A stretch of DNA of 64,000 nt from Palsa-504 sp963753225 (lineage in GTDB: Bacteria; Actinomycetota; Actinomycetes; Streptosporangiales; Streptosporangiaceae): contig CAVWBQ010000003.1 in assembly GCA_963753225.1 (NCBI GenBank), forward strand, positions 1-64,000, written 5' to 3'. Positions 24,707-32,760 of the stretch are shown piece after piece; the first letter of the stretch is position 1; each line of letters starts with the position of its first letter. Position numbers and translations under genes: made by a program. The notes under the pieces are model-generated. The model made no database searches and was not told where the DNA came from. It saw nothing but the letters and a program-made list of their open reading frames with translations.

Positions 24707-25668
24707 CCAGCCCGCCGGGCGCTCCCGGGCCCGGCGGGCGGCAGCAGCAGCGGCGGCCCAAGCCCAAATCGGGTCGGCCCGACGGGGGGACCACCGGGCG
24801 GCACGAGCTGGCCAGGCACGCCCGCTTCGCCGAGATCAGCCCCGAGGTGGGCGTCCTGGACGAGCGGGCGATGAGCCAGGCCCTGGCCGACGACCCGGCC
24901 GCGTTCGAGCTGCTGGCCGCCATGACCACCGCGACCGACGAGAACCTGCGCGCCGCCGCGATCCGGCTCAGCGCCAGCATCGTGCTGGAGCGAGCCCGGG
25001 CCGGGCGGCCCTCGATGCGCGGGATCTCCCGGCTGCGGCCGGTCCGCGGGGCGACCGACGGCGACCTGGACATCGACGCCTCGATCGAGGGGATATCCGC
25101 CGCCCGCACCGAGGCCAGGCCGGTGGCAGTCGAGGACCTGACCACGGTGCAGTGGGCGAAGGCGCCCACGGCGTTCGCGGTCGTGGTCGACCGGTCCGGC
25201 TCGATGAGCGGGCCGCGGCTGGCCGCGGCGGCGACGGTCGCCGCCGCCTGCGCGCTGCGCGCCCCCCAGGAGCACGCCGTGCTGTCCTTCGCCGGCTCGG
25301 TCGAGGTGATCCGCCCCCTGGTCAGCGACATCACGCCCGCGGGGGTGGCCGGGCGGCTGCTCCGGATGCGGGGGCACGGCGTGACCAGGCTGGCCACCGC
25401 GCTCAGGGCAGCGGGCGAGCAGCTGGCCTCGGCCCGGGCCCGGCGCCGGGTGGTCATCCTGCTGTCCGACTGCCGCAGCACCGACGAGGACGACACGCTG
25501 CCGGCCGCCCGCGCCCTGCCGGAGCTGGTTATCCTGGCCCCGGCCGGCGACCACGAGCAGGCCGCGCACCTGGCCGGCCTGGCCGGCGCCCGCTGGGCCG
25601 CGATCGAGCACCCGCTGGACGCCGCGGCGGCCCTGGACCGCCTGCTCGAGACCCGGATCACCGCCTAG
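24703..25668 (+). CDS. VWA-domain protein, MoxR partner (CoxE/BchD-like)
   Basis: 321-residue protein with a basic Gln/Pro/Arg-rich N-terminus, a helical region (about 30-110) and a von Willebrand A domain (about 155-320). The MIDAS metal site is complete: DRSGSMSG, then the Thr in GHGVTRLATAL and Asp in LLSDCRSTDEDD. It overlaps the MoxR ATPase gene by 4 bp and so is translated with it. Such pairs form chelatase-like machines for metal insertion. The 3' end overlaps the convergent alpha/beta hydrolase stop by 4 bp. Confidence 0.9.
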   Translation: MTSPPGAPGPGGRQQQRRPKPKSGRPDGGTTGRHELARHARFAEISPEVGVLDERAMSQALADDPAAFELLAAMTTATDENLRAAAIRLSASIVLERARAGRPSMRGISRLRPVRGATDGDLDIDASIEGISAARTEARPVAVEDLTTVQWAKAPTAFAVVVDRSGSMSGPRLAAAATVAAACALRAPQEHAVLSFAGSVEVIRPLVSDITPAGVAGRLLRMRGHGVTRLATALRAAGEQLASARARRRVVILLSDCRSTDEDDTLPAARALPELVILAPAGDHEQAAHLAGLAGARWAAIEHPLDAAAALDRLLETRITA

Positions 25669-26579
25669 CCGTGCGGGATCGAGTGATCCCAGTCGGCCAG
25701 CAGCGTCCGCAGCGCCGCGACGAGCGCGACGGGCTGATCGAGCATGATGTGGTGACCCGCGACCGGGATCTCGATGACGGGAGCGACGCGCCCGAGCCGG
25801 TCGTATAGGACCTCGCCCTGCTGCGGGGTGACCAGGCCGTGTTCGGCCCTGAACAGCGCGACCCGGCAGTCGAGCCTGGTCAGCAGCTCGGGGGTGAGAT
25901 GGTCCCGGACGAAGACACGCGGGTCGAACTTCCACGTCCAGCCGCCTTCGGCCGGGTGGATCGAGGTAGCGGCCACGTGCTCCGTGATGTAGGCCAGGGT
26001 CGGCTGATCGGGAATCGGGCGGAACCTGGCCACGGCCGCCTCGGGCGTCGGGTAGACGCGCAGCGGGCCGAACGCCCGGTGCTGGCGCGCCGCCCGGTCC
26101 TCGGGGGCCATGTCCCTGACCGGGGAGTCGATGGCGACAGCCCCGGCGATCGTGGACCCGGCCAGGGTGGCGAGCCGCAGCGTGACCAGGCCGCCCATGC
26201 TGTGCCCGATGACCACGGAGGCGGCGGCGGTCCCGGCCTCGGCCACGACCGCGAGCACCTCACGGGCCCACGTATCGAGGCTATAGCGGTCCCGCCGGTC
26301 GCTGTCGCCGTGCCCGGACAGGTCTACGGCGACCACCCGCCAGCCGGTGGTCAGCAGCGGGGCGATGTGGTCCCACCAGCGGGAATGAGCCGCGCCGCCG
26401 TGGACGAGCACGATGCTCCGGCCGTCCGGGTCCCCCCAGGCACGGTAGGCGATCGAGGCTCCGTCGACGGTGGTCGTCCCCACTTGAACGGGGGCATCCA
26501 GCGCGGCGGAGAACCAGGCCGGTGGTGAGTTGACGTCCTCCCCGCCGTGAACGACGGGGATTCCTGCCGTGCCGCTCAC
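25665..26579 (-). CDS. Alpha/beta hydrolase with 5' end disrupted by an IS200/IS605-type element
   Basis: 304-residue open frame of an alpha/beta hydrolase: VLVHGGAAHSRWWDHIAPLL oxyanion region, nucleophile in VVIGHSMGGLV, and His in VAGHHIMLDQP. The native protein begins around PAWFSAALDAPVQVG. The first 17 or so codons (MSGTAGIPVVHGGEDVN) are actually the end of the adjacent TnpB element. The element seems to have split the original start from the gene: joining the far flank at 27878-27854 to the near flank at 26524 gives an in-frame ATG followed by GTLLATSPPAWFSAAL. The body is intact and a fortuitous start inside the element could still drive expression, so the gene may be live or silent. 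Substrate unknown. Confidence 0.82.
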   Translation of the reverse strand: MSGTAGIPVVHGGEDVNSPPAWFSAALDAPVQVGTTTVDGASIAYRAWGDPDGRSIVLVHGGAAHSRWWDHIAPLLTTGWRVVAVDLSGHGDSDRRDRYSLDTWAREVLAVVAEAGTAAASVVIGHSMGGLVTLRLATLAGSTIAGAVAIDSPVRDMAPEDRAARQHRAFGPLRVYPTPEAAVARFRPIPDQPTLAYITEHVAATSIHPAEGGWTWKFDPRVFVRDHLTPELLTRLDCRVALFRAEHGLVTPQQGEVLYDRLGRVAPVIEIPVAGHHIMLDQPVALVAALRTLLADWDHSIPHG

Positions 26580-26680
26580 GCGGCACCTAGGAGGGTTCCT
26601 GCTTCGCCGGCCGGTGCCAGCAAGGGTGCTGGTCTTACCTGGCCTCCACAGGCGTTTGACTTGTCCGCCCGCCCGGCGGC
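26530..26680 (-). ncRNA. Predicted omega RNA (reRNA) scaffold of TnpB
   Basis: In TnpB systems the guide RNA covers the 3' end of tnpB and the element's right end. Here the minus strand from about 26680 through the tnpB stop at 26576 to the hairpin at 26561-26535 has this layout, with the conserved CCCCGTC / GGCGGGG stem next to the boundary. The guide would be the flanking hydrolase sequence just beyond 26529 or 26525 (reads CACCGGCCTGG). The 5' end is an estimate. Confidence 0.5.
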
Positions 26681-27763
26681 CAAGATATTCCTTGCTGCGT
26701 TCACATCACGGTCATGCAGCGTCCCGCATGCCGCACACGCCCAGCTGCGCACGTGCAGCGGCTTTGGCCCGTCGTTCACCCCACAAGCTGAGCACACCTG
26801 GCTGGTGGGCTCGAACCGGCCGATCCGGGTGGACATGCGGCCGTACTGGGCCGCTTTCTCCTCGATCAGCCGCAGCAGCTGCGACCAGCCCGCGTCGGCT
26901 ACTGATTTGGCCAGCCGGGTCCGGGCCAGGCCCGACACGCACAGGTCTTCGGCGTAGACCGCTAGGTTGTCGCGGACCAGCCGGAGTGCTGTCTTATGTG
27001 CGTGGTCGAGTCGGGCTTCCCGTACCTTGCGGTGCAGGACCGCGACCCGGCGGCGGGCCTTGCCCCGGTTCGCGGAGCCCTTCTGGGTGCGGGACAACGC
27101 CCGCTGCTCGCGGGCAAGCCTGCGTTCCTTGCTCCGCAGGAAGCGCGGGTTCGGGATGACGTCGCCGTCTGAGGTGACGGCCAGGCTGGCCAGCCCGAGA
27201 TCAATCCCAACCTCTCGGTCACAAGCCGGCAGCGGCGTCGCCTGCCGTTCCACCACGAACGATGCGTAGTACCGGCCGTCCGGCTCGCGGATCACCGTGA
27301 CCGACGAAGGGACCGACGGCAGGTCCCGCGACCATTTCACCTTCACGTCGCCGACCTTGGCCACATACAGCCGCTGGCCGTGCAGGGCGAAGCCGTTCCG
27401 GGTGAGCCGGATCGACTGGCGGTGATGCTTGCACCGCAACGCCGGGTGCCTGACCTTGCGGCCCTTCCGCTGACCCGACAGGGAATCGAACCAGTTCCGG
27501 TAGGCGCGGCGCGCGTCCTGGCACGCCTGGACCAGCGCCACCGAGGCGACCTCGGCCAGCCAGGCCCGCTCAGGGGTGAGCTTGGCGAGGGTGATGACGC
27601 GCCGCTGGACCTCGGTGTCGCTGATCTTTTCCCCGGCCGCGTGGCAGGCATCCCGCAGTTTCAGGCAGTCGTTGTACACCACCCGGGCGCACCCGAATAC
27701 TCGTGCCAGGGCCCGTTGCTGGCCCGGCGCCGGGTAAATCCGGTATCGATATCTCACCTGCAC
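26576..27763 (-). CDS. tnpB: TnpB RNA-guided endonuclease (OrfB-type transposase)
   Basis: 395-residue TnpB. N-terminal helix-turn-helix (VRYRYRIYPAPGQQRALARVFGCARVVYND, about 3-32) and a wedge/beta-barrel region precede a RuvC nuclease with all three acidic residues visible: Asp in EVGIDLGLASLAV, Glu in VYAEDLCVSGL and Asp in HDRDVNAARNILAAG. The zinc-ribbon is CSACG-x12-WACAACG. The start is a GTG at 27763, giving VQVRYRYRIYP; a GTG 15 codons upstream is less likely. Nothing is truncated, so the nuclease is predicted active. In this family it cuts targets specified by the omega RNA and thereby retains the element. Confidence 0.92.
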   Translation of the reverse strand: MQVRYRYRIYPAPGQQRALARVFGCARVVYNDCLKLRDACHAAGEKISDTEVQRRVITLAKLTPERAWLAEVASVALVQACQDARRAYRNWFDSLSGQRKGRKVRHPALRCKHHRQSIRLTRNGFALHGQRLYVAKVGDVKVKWSRDLPSVPSSVTVIREPDGRYYASFVVERQATPLPACDREVGIDLGLASLAVTSDGDVIPNPRFLRSKERRLAREQRALSRTQKGSANRGKARRRVAVLHRKVREARLDHAHKTALRLVRDNLAVYAEDLCVSGLARTRLAKSVADAGWSQLLRLIEEKAAQYGRMSTRIGRFEPTSQVCSACGVNDGPKPLHVRSWACAACGTLHDRDVNAARNILAAGRADKSNACGGQVRPAPLLAPAGEAGTLLGAA

Positions 27764-27932
27764 GAAGCCAAATCCTAGCAACGACCTATGACATTCCCCT
27801 GGGATCACCGCAGCGGCATGGAGGTGTTTCCGCCATACACGTTTTCCACGCTGGTGAAGTCGCTAACAGGGTCCCCATGGCATGACACCCGCTAACCAGC
27901 CGTCTCACACACTCGTCGTCTAGGGTCGAGTT

Positions 27933-29336
27933 ATGGGATCAGCGCACACTGCCGGGCATGTGCTTGTCGAGGCGCTGAGCCGGGGCCTGCCCGGTGACCG
28001 CCTCGTGGTCGACCCGGACGTGCTCGGCGCCATCTCGCACGACGAGGCCGCGTGGGCGCCGGCCGGAAAGGCCGTCGCCGGGGTGCGCGCCCGGACCGAG
28101 GCCGAGGTGCAGCACGTGGTGCGCACCTGCGCCGAGCTCGGCGCCCCGATCGTGCCGCGCGGCGCGGGCACCGGCCTGTCCGGCGGCGCGAACGCGGTCA
28201 GCGGCTGTGTCATCCTCGACCTGTCCCGGATGAACCAGGTCCTCGAGATCGACCCGGACAACCTGGTCTGCGTGGTGCAGCCGGGCGCGGTCAACAACGA
28301 CGTCAAGGCCGCGGTGGCCGAGCACGGCCTGTGGTACCCGCCGGACCCGGCCAGCGCGCCGTGGTCCACGATCGGCGGCAACGTCGCCACCAACGCGGGC
28401 GGCCTGTGCTGCCTGAAGTACGGCGTCACCCGCGACTACGTGCTCGGCTTGCGCGCGGTCGTCGGCGGGCCGGTCGCCTACGGCAACGCGGTCCGGCTGG
28501 GGCGGCGCACCACCAAGGGTGTCGCCGGGCTCGACCTGGTGGGCCTGTTCGTCGGGTCCGAGGGCACGCTCGGCGTGGTGACCGAGGTGACGCTGCGGCT
28601 GCGGCCCGCGCTGGCGGGCACGCCGCGGACCGTGGTCGGGGCCTTCCCCGACCTGGTCTCCTCCGGGCAGGCCGTGGCGCAGATCACCCGGCGCGGGCTG
28701 ACCCCCGCGGTCCTGGAACTCCTCGACCGAGCCTGCCTGGAGGCGGTGGAGGAGTGGAAGCACCTTGGCATCGACGCGGACGCGGCGGCGATGCTGCTGG
28801 CCCGGGTGGACACCCCGGGGGATTCGGGCGCGGCCGAGGCGGCCGCGATCGCCGCTACCATGACCGCGGCAGGGGCACTGTGGGCGGAACAGTCCACCGA
28901 CGACGCGGAGGCCGAGGCGCTGTTCGACGCCCGGCGGCTGGCCTACCCGGCGCTCGAGCGGCTCGGCCCGGTGCTCACCGAGGACGTGTGCGTGCCCCGG
29001 TCCCAGGTCCCCGCGATGCTGGAGCAGATCAGCGCGATCGCGGCCCGGCACGGCGTGCGGACCGCCACGGTCGCGCACGCCGGCGACGGGAACCTGCACC
29101 CGTGCCTGATCACGCCCCCTGGCGACTCAGCCGCCCGGGAGGCCGCCCAGGCGGCGTTCGAGGAGTTCCTCGACGCGGCCATCGCGCTGGGCGGCACGGT
29201 GACCGGCGAGCACGGCGTCGGCATCCTGAAACGGGACGGCATGCGCCGCGAGCTCGACCCGGGCTCGCTCGCGCTGCAGGCCGCGGTGCGCCGCGCGCTC
29301 GACCCGCGCGAGGTGTTCAACCCCGGGAAGGGCTAG
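27933..29336 (+). CDS. FAD-linked oxidase, glycolate oxidase GlcD-like
   Basis: 467-residue flavoenzyme of the VAO/PCMH superfamily, similar to GlcD and D-lactate dehydrogenases. The FAD-binding PCMH domain (about 40-215) carries VPRGAGTGLSGGANAV and TIGGNVATNAGGLCCLKYGVTRDYVLGL. The FAD-oxidase C-terminal domain (about 220-465) has VAHAGDGNLHPCL and VTGEHGVGILKRD. It would oxidise a 2-hydroxy acid to the 2-oxo acid. No iron-sulfur GlcF or GlcE partner is adjacent, so the acceptor is unknown. The gene lies directly downstream of the TnpB element's left end, 80 bp away, in the opposite orientation. Confidence 0.9.
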   Translation: MGSAHTAGHVLVEALSRGLPGDRLVVDPDVLGAISHDEAAWAPAGKAVAGVRARTEAEVQHVVRTCAELGAPIVPRGAGTGLSGGANAVSGCVILDLSRMNQVLEIDPDNLVCVVQPGAVNNDVKAAVAEHGLWYPPDPASAPWSTIGGNVATNAGGLCCLKYGVTRDYVLGLRAVVGGPVAYGNAVRLGRRTTKGVAGLDLVGLFVGSEGTLGVVTEVTLRLRPALAGTPRTVVGAFPDLVSSGQAVAQITRRGLTPAVLELLDRACLEAVEEWKHLGIDADAAAMLLARVDTPGDSGAAEAAAIAATMTAAGALWAEQSTDDAEAEALFDARRLAYPALERLGPVLTEDVCVPRSQVPAMLEQISAIAARHGVRTATVAHAGDGNLHPCLITPPGDSAAREAAQAAFEEFLDAAIALGGTVTGEHGVGILKRDGMRRELDPGSLALQAAVRRALDPREVFNPGKG

Positions 29337-29385
29337 TAGCCCGTCTCGGGAACCTTCCACCGCGGCTCGTCGTCAACGTAGTGCA

Positions 29386-29424
29386 CGGTGCCCGCCGCGG
29401 TTGGACCTGGCGCGGCGGGCACCG
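29386..29424 (+). terminator. Strong hairpin terminator after the FAD oxidase
   Basis: Perfect 14-bp inverted repeat CGGTGCCCGCCGCG / CGCGGCGGGCACCG with an 11-nt loop, 49 bp past the oxidase stop and 61 bp before the next start. There is no U-tract. Confidence 0.7.
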
Positions 29425-29485
29425 GCACCCTGGCCTGCTGCCTCGCGCATGGCCCCGGCGGCGGTCCCGGCTTATATTCGTCGGT

Positions 29486-31102
29486 ATGACCCAGTCCGCC
29501 CGCGCGCACATCCGCCTGGCCGAACTGCTCGGCGTGCTGTCGTTCGGCGCCGACCTGGGCATGGGCCAGCCGATGGAGCATGTCCTGCGCCAGTGCCTGA
29601 TCTCGCTGCGGCTGGCCGGGCGGATGGGCCTGGACGAAGCCGATCAGGAGGTCGTGTACTACACGTCCCTGCTGGCCTGGGTGGGATGCCATGTCGACGC
29701 CTACGAGCAGGCCAAGTGGTTCGGCGACGACATGGCGCTGAAGACCGACTTCCGGCACGCTGACTTCGGCGCGGTCGCCGCCAGGCCGCTGTTCATCCTC
29801 CGCCATCTCGGCGCGGGCCGGCCCATCACGGAGCGCGCGCGGCTCGGGGTGACCTTCCCGGGCGACGGCCGCCGGGTGGCCGAGGCCATGATCGAGAATC
29901 ACTGGCTGGCGGCCGACGGGCTGGGGGAGCGGCTGGGCCTGCCCCAGCAGGTCAGGGACAGCGTCGAGCAGACCTTCGAACGCTGGGACGGCAAGGGCGT
30001 CCCGAAGGGGGCGAAGGGAGAGCAGATCCTCCTCACCTCCCGGCTGGTCACGCTGGCCGACGTGGTGGAGGTCTTCCACCGCGCGGGCGGTACGGACGCG
30101 GCCGTCGCGGTGGCCAGGCAGCGACGCGGGACGCAGTTCGACCCGCAGCTCGTGGACGTCTTCACTGGGCAGGCCGCATCGGTGCTCGCTGGCCTGGACG
30201 AGGCCAGCAGCTGGGACGCGGTCATCAGTGCCGAGCCGGCCCAGGGCAGACGGCTGACCGGCCCGGAGTTCGACGCCGCGCTGGAAGCGATCGCCGACTT
30301 CACCGACGTGAAGTCGCCGTACACCATCGGCCATTCGCGCGGCGTGGCCGATCTCGCCGGGGAAGCCGCGCGCATCCTCGGCCTGGGCGACCAGGCCGCC
30401 ACGACGGTCCGCCGGGCCGGCCTGGTTCATGATCTGGGGCGGCTCGGCGTGCCGAACGCCGTCTGGGACAAGCCCGGCCCACTCGGCCACGCGGAAACCG
30501 AGCGGGTCCGGCTTCATCCGTATCTCACCGAGCGCATGCTGGCGTGCTCGCCCGCGCTCGCCCCGCTGGCCGCTGTGGCCGTGCAGCATCACGAGCGGTT
30601 GGACGGCTCGGGATACCCGCGCGGGCTGTCCGGCGGCGCGCTGAGCCCGGAGGGCCGGGTGCTGGCCGCCGCCGACTTCTACCGGTCGCGGACCGAGCCG
30701 CGGCCGCACCGGCCTGCCCGCTCCGCCGGCGAGGCCGCCGCCCAGCTGCGCGCCGAGGCCCGCGCGGGCCGGATGGACTCCGGCGCGGCCGAGGCGGTGC
30801 TGTCCGCGGCCGGCCACCCGGCCACCCGCAGGCCGGCCCGCCCGGCCGACCTGACCGGCCGTGAGATCGAGGTCCTCCAGCTGCTGGCCCGCGGCCTGTC
30901 TAACAAGGAGATCGCCGAGCGCCTGGTCATCTCGCGCAAGACGGTCGGCCACCACGTCGAGCACATCTACGCCAAGACCGGTACCGCCAACCGGGCGCTG
31001 GCCAGCCTGTTCGCCGCCAACCACGGGCTGATCCAGGAGCCGGCCGCCGACCTCATCCCGGGAACGGCTGGTAGCCCGAGCACAGGACCCGCATCCAGGT
31101 GA
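29486..31102 (+). CDS. HD-GYP domain protein with C-terminal LuxR helix-turn-helix
   Basis: 538-residue cytoplasmic protein. The central HD-GYP phosphohydrolase motifs are AGLVHDLGRLGVPN and VAVQHHERLDGSGYPRGLSGG (about 310-390). An upstream region (about 130-200) contains a degenerate copy, TFERWDGKGVPKGAKGE. The C-terminus (about 450-515) is a LuxR/GerE helix-turn-helix: LTGREIEVLQLLARGLSNKEIAERL-VISRKTVGHHVEHIYAKTG. HD-GYP domains usually hydrolyse cyclic-di-GMP; here they are coupled to DNA binding, so the protein may couple nucleotide or small-molecule sensing to transcription. The ATG at 29486 is the first start giving the conserved N-terminus. It overlaps the convergent NTF2 gene by 50 bp. 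Confidence 0.88.
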   Translation: MTQSARAHIRLAELLGVLSFGADLGMGQPMEHVLRQCLISLRLAGRMGLDEADQEVVYYTSLLAWVGCHVDAYEQAKWFGDDMALKTDFRHADFGAVAARPLFILRHLGAGRPITERARLGVTFPGDGRRVAEAMIENHWLAADGLGERLGLPQQVRDSVEQTFERWDGKGVPKGAKGEQILLTSRLVTLADVVEVFHRAGGTDAAVAVARQRRGTQFDPQLVDVFTGQAASVLAGLDEASSWDAVISAEPAQGRRLTGPEFDAALEAIADFTDVKSPYTIGHSRGVADLAGEAARILGLGDQAATTVRRAGLVHDLGRLGVPNAVWDKPGPLGHAETERVRLHPYLTERMLACSPALAPLAAVAVQHHERLDGSGYPRGLSGGALSPEGRVLAAADFYRSRTEPRPHRPARSAGEAAAQLRAEARAGRMDSGAAEAVLSAAGHPATRRPARPADLTGREIEVLQLLARGLSNKEIAERLVISRKTVGHHVEHIYAKTGTANRALASLFAANHGLIQEPAADLIPGTAGSPSTGPASR

Positions 31103-31487
31103 TGCGCGGTCCTTCGGTGCGGTAGTAGGCCTGCTGCTCGACCAGGTAGTCACGGCCCGCCCTGCGTACGCGCACCCGGTAGGCGACGTGCTCTTGGTCG
31201 AGCACCCGCCCCGAGGACACCGAGCACAGCTCGGTGATGTCGTCTCCGGCGCCGAACCACCGGGCCAGGATGATCTGCTCTACCGCCTGCCTGCCGGTGT
31301 CGGCCTGCCAGTGGCGGCCGGGGGTGAGGGCCTGGAAGTCGACCGGGCTGGCCAGCAGCGCGCACAGCGCGCCGGAGTCCTTGGCGGCCAGCGCCCTGGC
31401 GAAGCGCTCGCCCGCGGTCGCGGCGGCGGCCACGACGGCCGTCTCCCTGTGACCGCCGTCAGTAGCTGAACGTGGTCGCGGGTTCAT
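31053..31487 (-). CDS. NTF2/SnoaL-like protein
   Basis: 144-residue NTF2-fold protein: an N-terminal helix pair (AGERFARALAAKDSGALCALLASPVDFQALTPG), a strand region EQIILARWFGAGDDITEL and a C-terminal sheet HVAYRVRVRRAGRDYLVEQQAYYRTEGPRITWMRVLCSGY. The last strand resembles polyketide-cyclase-like relatives but no catalytic residue can be fixed. It overlaps the DsrE gene by 29 bp on the same strand, so both are one operon. The 3' end overlaps the convergent HD-GYP/LuxR gene by 50 bp. Confidence 0.8.
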   Translation of the reverse strand: MNPRPRSATDGGHRETAVVAAAATAGERFARALAAKDSGALCALLASPVDFQALTPGRHWQADTGRQAVEQIILARWFGAGDDITELCSVSSGRVLDQEHVAYRVRVRRAGRDYLVEQQAYYRTEGPRITWMRVLCSGYQPFPG

Positions 31488-31824
31488 CGCCGATCCATTC
31501 CCACAGCGGCACGGTGCCGCCGAGCGCGGCGTTCTCTACCAGGGTGTCCTCGGCCAGGTGCCGGGCATTGAAGCAGATCGGGCAGACCAGCAGCCTGCCC
31601 CCGGCCTCGGTGTAGCGCTTGGCCAGGTCCGGCAGCGGCGGGCAGCCTTCGCACGCCACGCCTTGGATCACTCCCGTCGCCGCGAGCCTGACCGCCTCCT
31701 TGGTCAGGAACATCAGGGTCGGCCGCCGCTGCTCGGCCGCCGCCACGGCGACCAGGAACGCCACGGTTACCTTTTCGGGATCCTCCAGACCCGTCGTCAA
31801 GCTGACGACCGCCTTGCCGCTCAT
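31459..31824 (-). CDS. DsrE-family protein
   Basis: 121-residue protein of the DsrE/DsrF-like sulfur-relay family: KAVVSLTTGLEDPEKVTVAFLVAVAA start, then PTLMFLTKEAVRLAATGVIQGVACEGCPPL and GRLLVCPICFNARHL. It has two Cys-x2-Cys pairs, in the loop that holds the sulfur-carrying Cys in some members. Family proteins bind or transfer sulfane sulfur, or act as peroxiredoxin-like or regulatory proteins. First gene of a two-gene operon with the NTF2 protein. Role not established. Confidence 0.88.
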   Translation of the reverse strand: MSGKAVVSLTTGLEDPEKVTVAFLVAVAAAEQRRPTLMFLTKEAVRLAATGVIQGVACEGCPPLPDLAKRYTEAGGRLLVCPICFNARHLAEDTLVENAALGGTVPLWEWIGDEPATTFSY

Positions 31825-31925
31825 GCCGTCTCCTCTCCTCGTCCCCTCACTTGCAACGAGGATGCCGCGCCCGGGATGGCCAGCGCATGGGGCAGCTGCC
31901 CCATCTTTCGTGGCAGGCTTGATTC

Positions 31926-32717
31926 GTGGTACTTCCGGTTCACGATCTCAACCCTCTACGCCGAACCCCGTGGGTCACCTACTCCCTGGTCGCGGCCAAC
32001 GTCATCGTGCTCCTGCTCACCCCGGCGTCGCGCGACTCGGTGACCGGTCCGTCCGCCCAGGCCCAGCTGTGCAGCCAGACGGCGTTCTACGACCACTACG
32101 CGGCGATCCCGCGCGAGCTGACCACCGACCACCAGCTTCCCCAGGTCGCGACCGGACAGCCCGGGCCCAGGCCCGACACCTGCTACGTGAGCAGGCCGCC
32201 GTACCACAAGGAGCCGGCCCTGTCCGTGCTGTTCGCCATGTTCCTGCACGCCGGCTGGCTGCACCTGCTCGGCAACATGCTGTTCCTCGTCGTCTTCGGC
32301 AACAACATCGAGGACCGTTTCCGCAAGCTGCCCTACCTGCTCTTCTACGTGTTCTGCGGCTACGTCGCCGCGTACGGGTTCGCGTTCGCCAACCAGACCT
32401 CGGTGCAGCCCCTCATCGGAGCCTCCGGCGCCATCGCCGGCGTGCTTGGCGCCTACCTCGCGATCTACCCGCGAGCGAAGGTCTGGTCGCTGCTCCCGTT
32501 CCTGTTCTTCATCCCGGTACGCATTCCCGCCTGGCTGGTGCTGGGCTCGTGGTTCGTGCTGCAGTGGCTGTACTCGGCCGGGTACGCCGCCTCCGGCGCG
32601 GGCGACGTGGCCTACCTGGCCCACGTCTTCGGCTTCCTGGCCGGCCTCGTCGTCGGCCTGCTCGTGCGCGCCGCCTCCCCGTCGCCGCAGTACCCGGTCC
32701 ATCCCCGCTACCGCTGA
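31926..32717 (+). CDS. Rhomboid-family intramembrane serine protease
   Basis: 263-residue membrane protein with six predicted helices. The catalytic Ser is in IGASGAIAGVLGAYLAIYP and the His in AHVFGFLAGLVVGLL; the HAGWLHLLGNMLFLVVFGNNIEDR motif of loop 1/helix 2 (about 98-122) is classic. After the first helix a Cys-containing outside loop (residues about 40-85) is larger than usual. The start is a GTG at 31926. Rhomboids cleave single-pass membrane proteins inside the bilayer; no substrate gene is obvious. Confidence 0.92.
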   Translation: MVLPVHDLNPLRRTPWVTYSLVAANVIVLLLTPASRDSVTGPSAQAQLCSQTAFYDHYAAIPRELTTDHQLPQVATGQPGPRPDTCYVSRPPYHKEPALSVLFAMFLHAGWLHLLGNMLFLVVFGNNIEDRFRKLPYLLFYVFCGYVAAYGFAFANQTSVQPLIGASGAIAGVLGAYLAIYPRAKVWSLLPFLFFIPVRIPAWLVLGSWFVLQWLYSAGYAASGAGDVAYLAHVFGFLAGLVVGLLVRAASPSPQYPVHPRYR

Positions 32718-32760
32718 GGCCCGCGCGACCGCGTACCGGGTCGGGGCTATCCTCGCGATC

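Larger units (their letters stand above)
26525..27853 (-). mobile_element. IS200/IS605-family element, TnpB only (no TnpA)
   Basis: About 1.33 kb element carrying only tnpB. The right end shows the conserved fold GGAATCCCCGTC-GTTCAC-GGCGGGGAGGACG followed by TCAAC(TCAC), typical of this family. The left end abuts a TTCAC on the minus strand (27858-27854), a plausible target-adjacent motif. There are no inverted repeats and no target duplication, as expected of the peel-and-paste mechanism. It needs a TnpA from elsewhere to move. The exact right boundary is uncertain by 4 nt (26529 or 26525). Confidence 0.72.

Noticed and set aside
28052..29485. A long open frame running from inside the FAD oxidase into the HD-GYP/LuxR gene, suggesting a 1016-residue protein
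   Set aside because: The part before 29486 is an Arg/Gly-rich shadow of the oxidase; the real start has conserved sequence after it and a terminator hairpin lies between the genes.
32446..32760. Extension of the SidA-like gene upstream into the rhomboid gene
   Set aside because: The FAD motif begins four residues after the ATG at 32761, the natural start; the extension is a shadow of rhomboid sequence.
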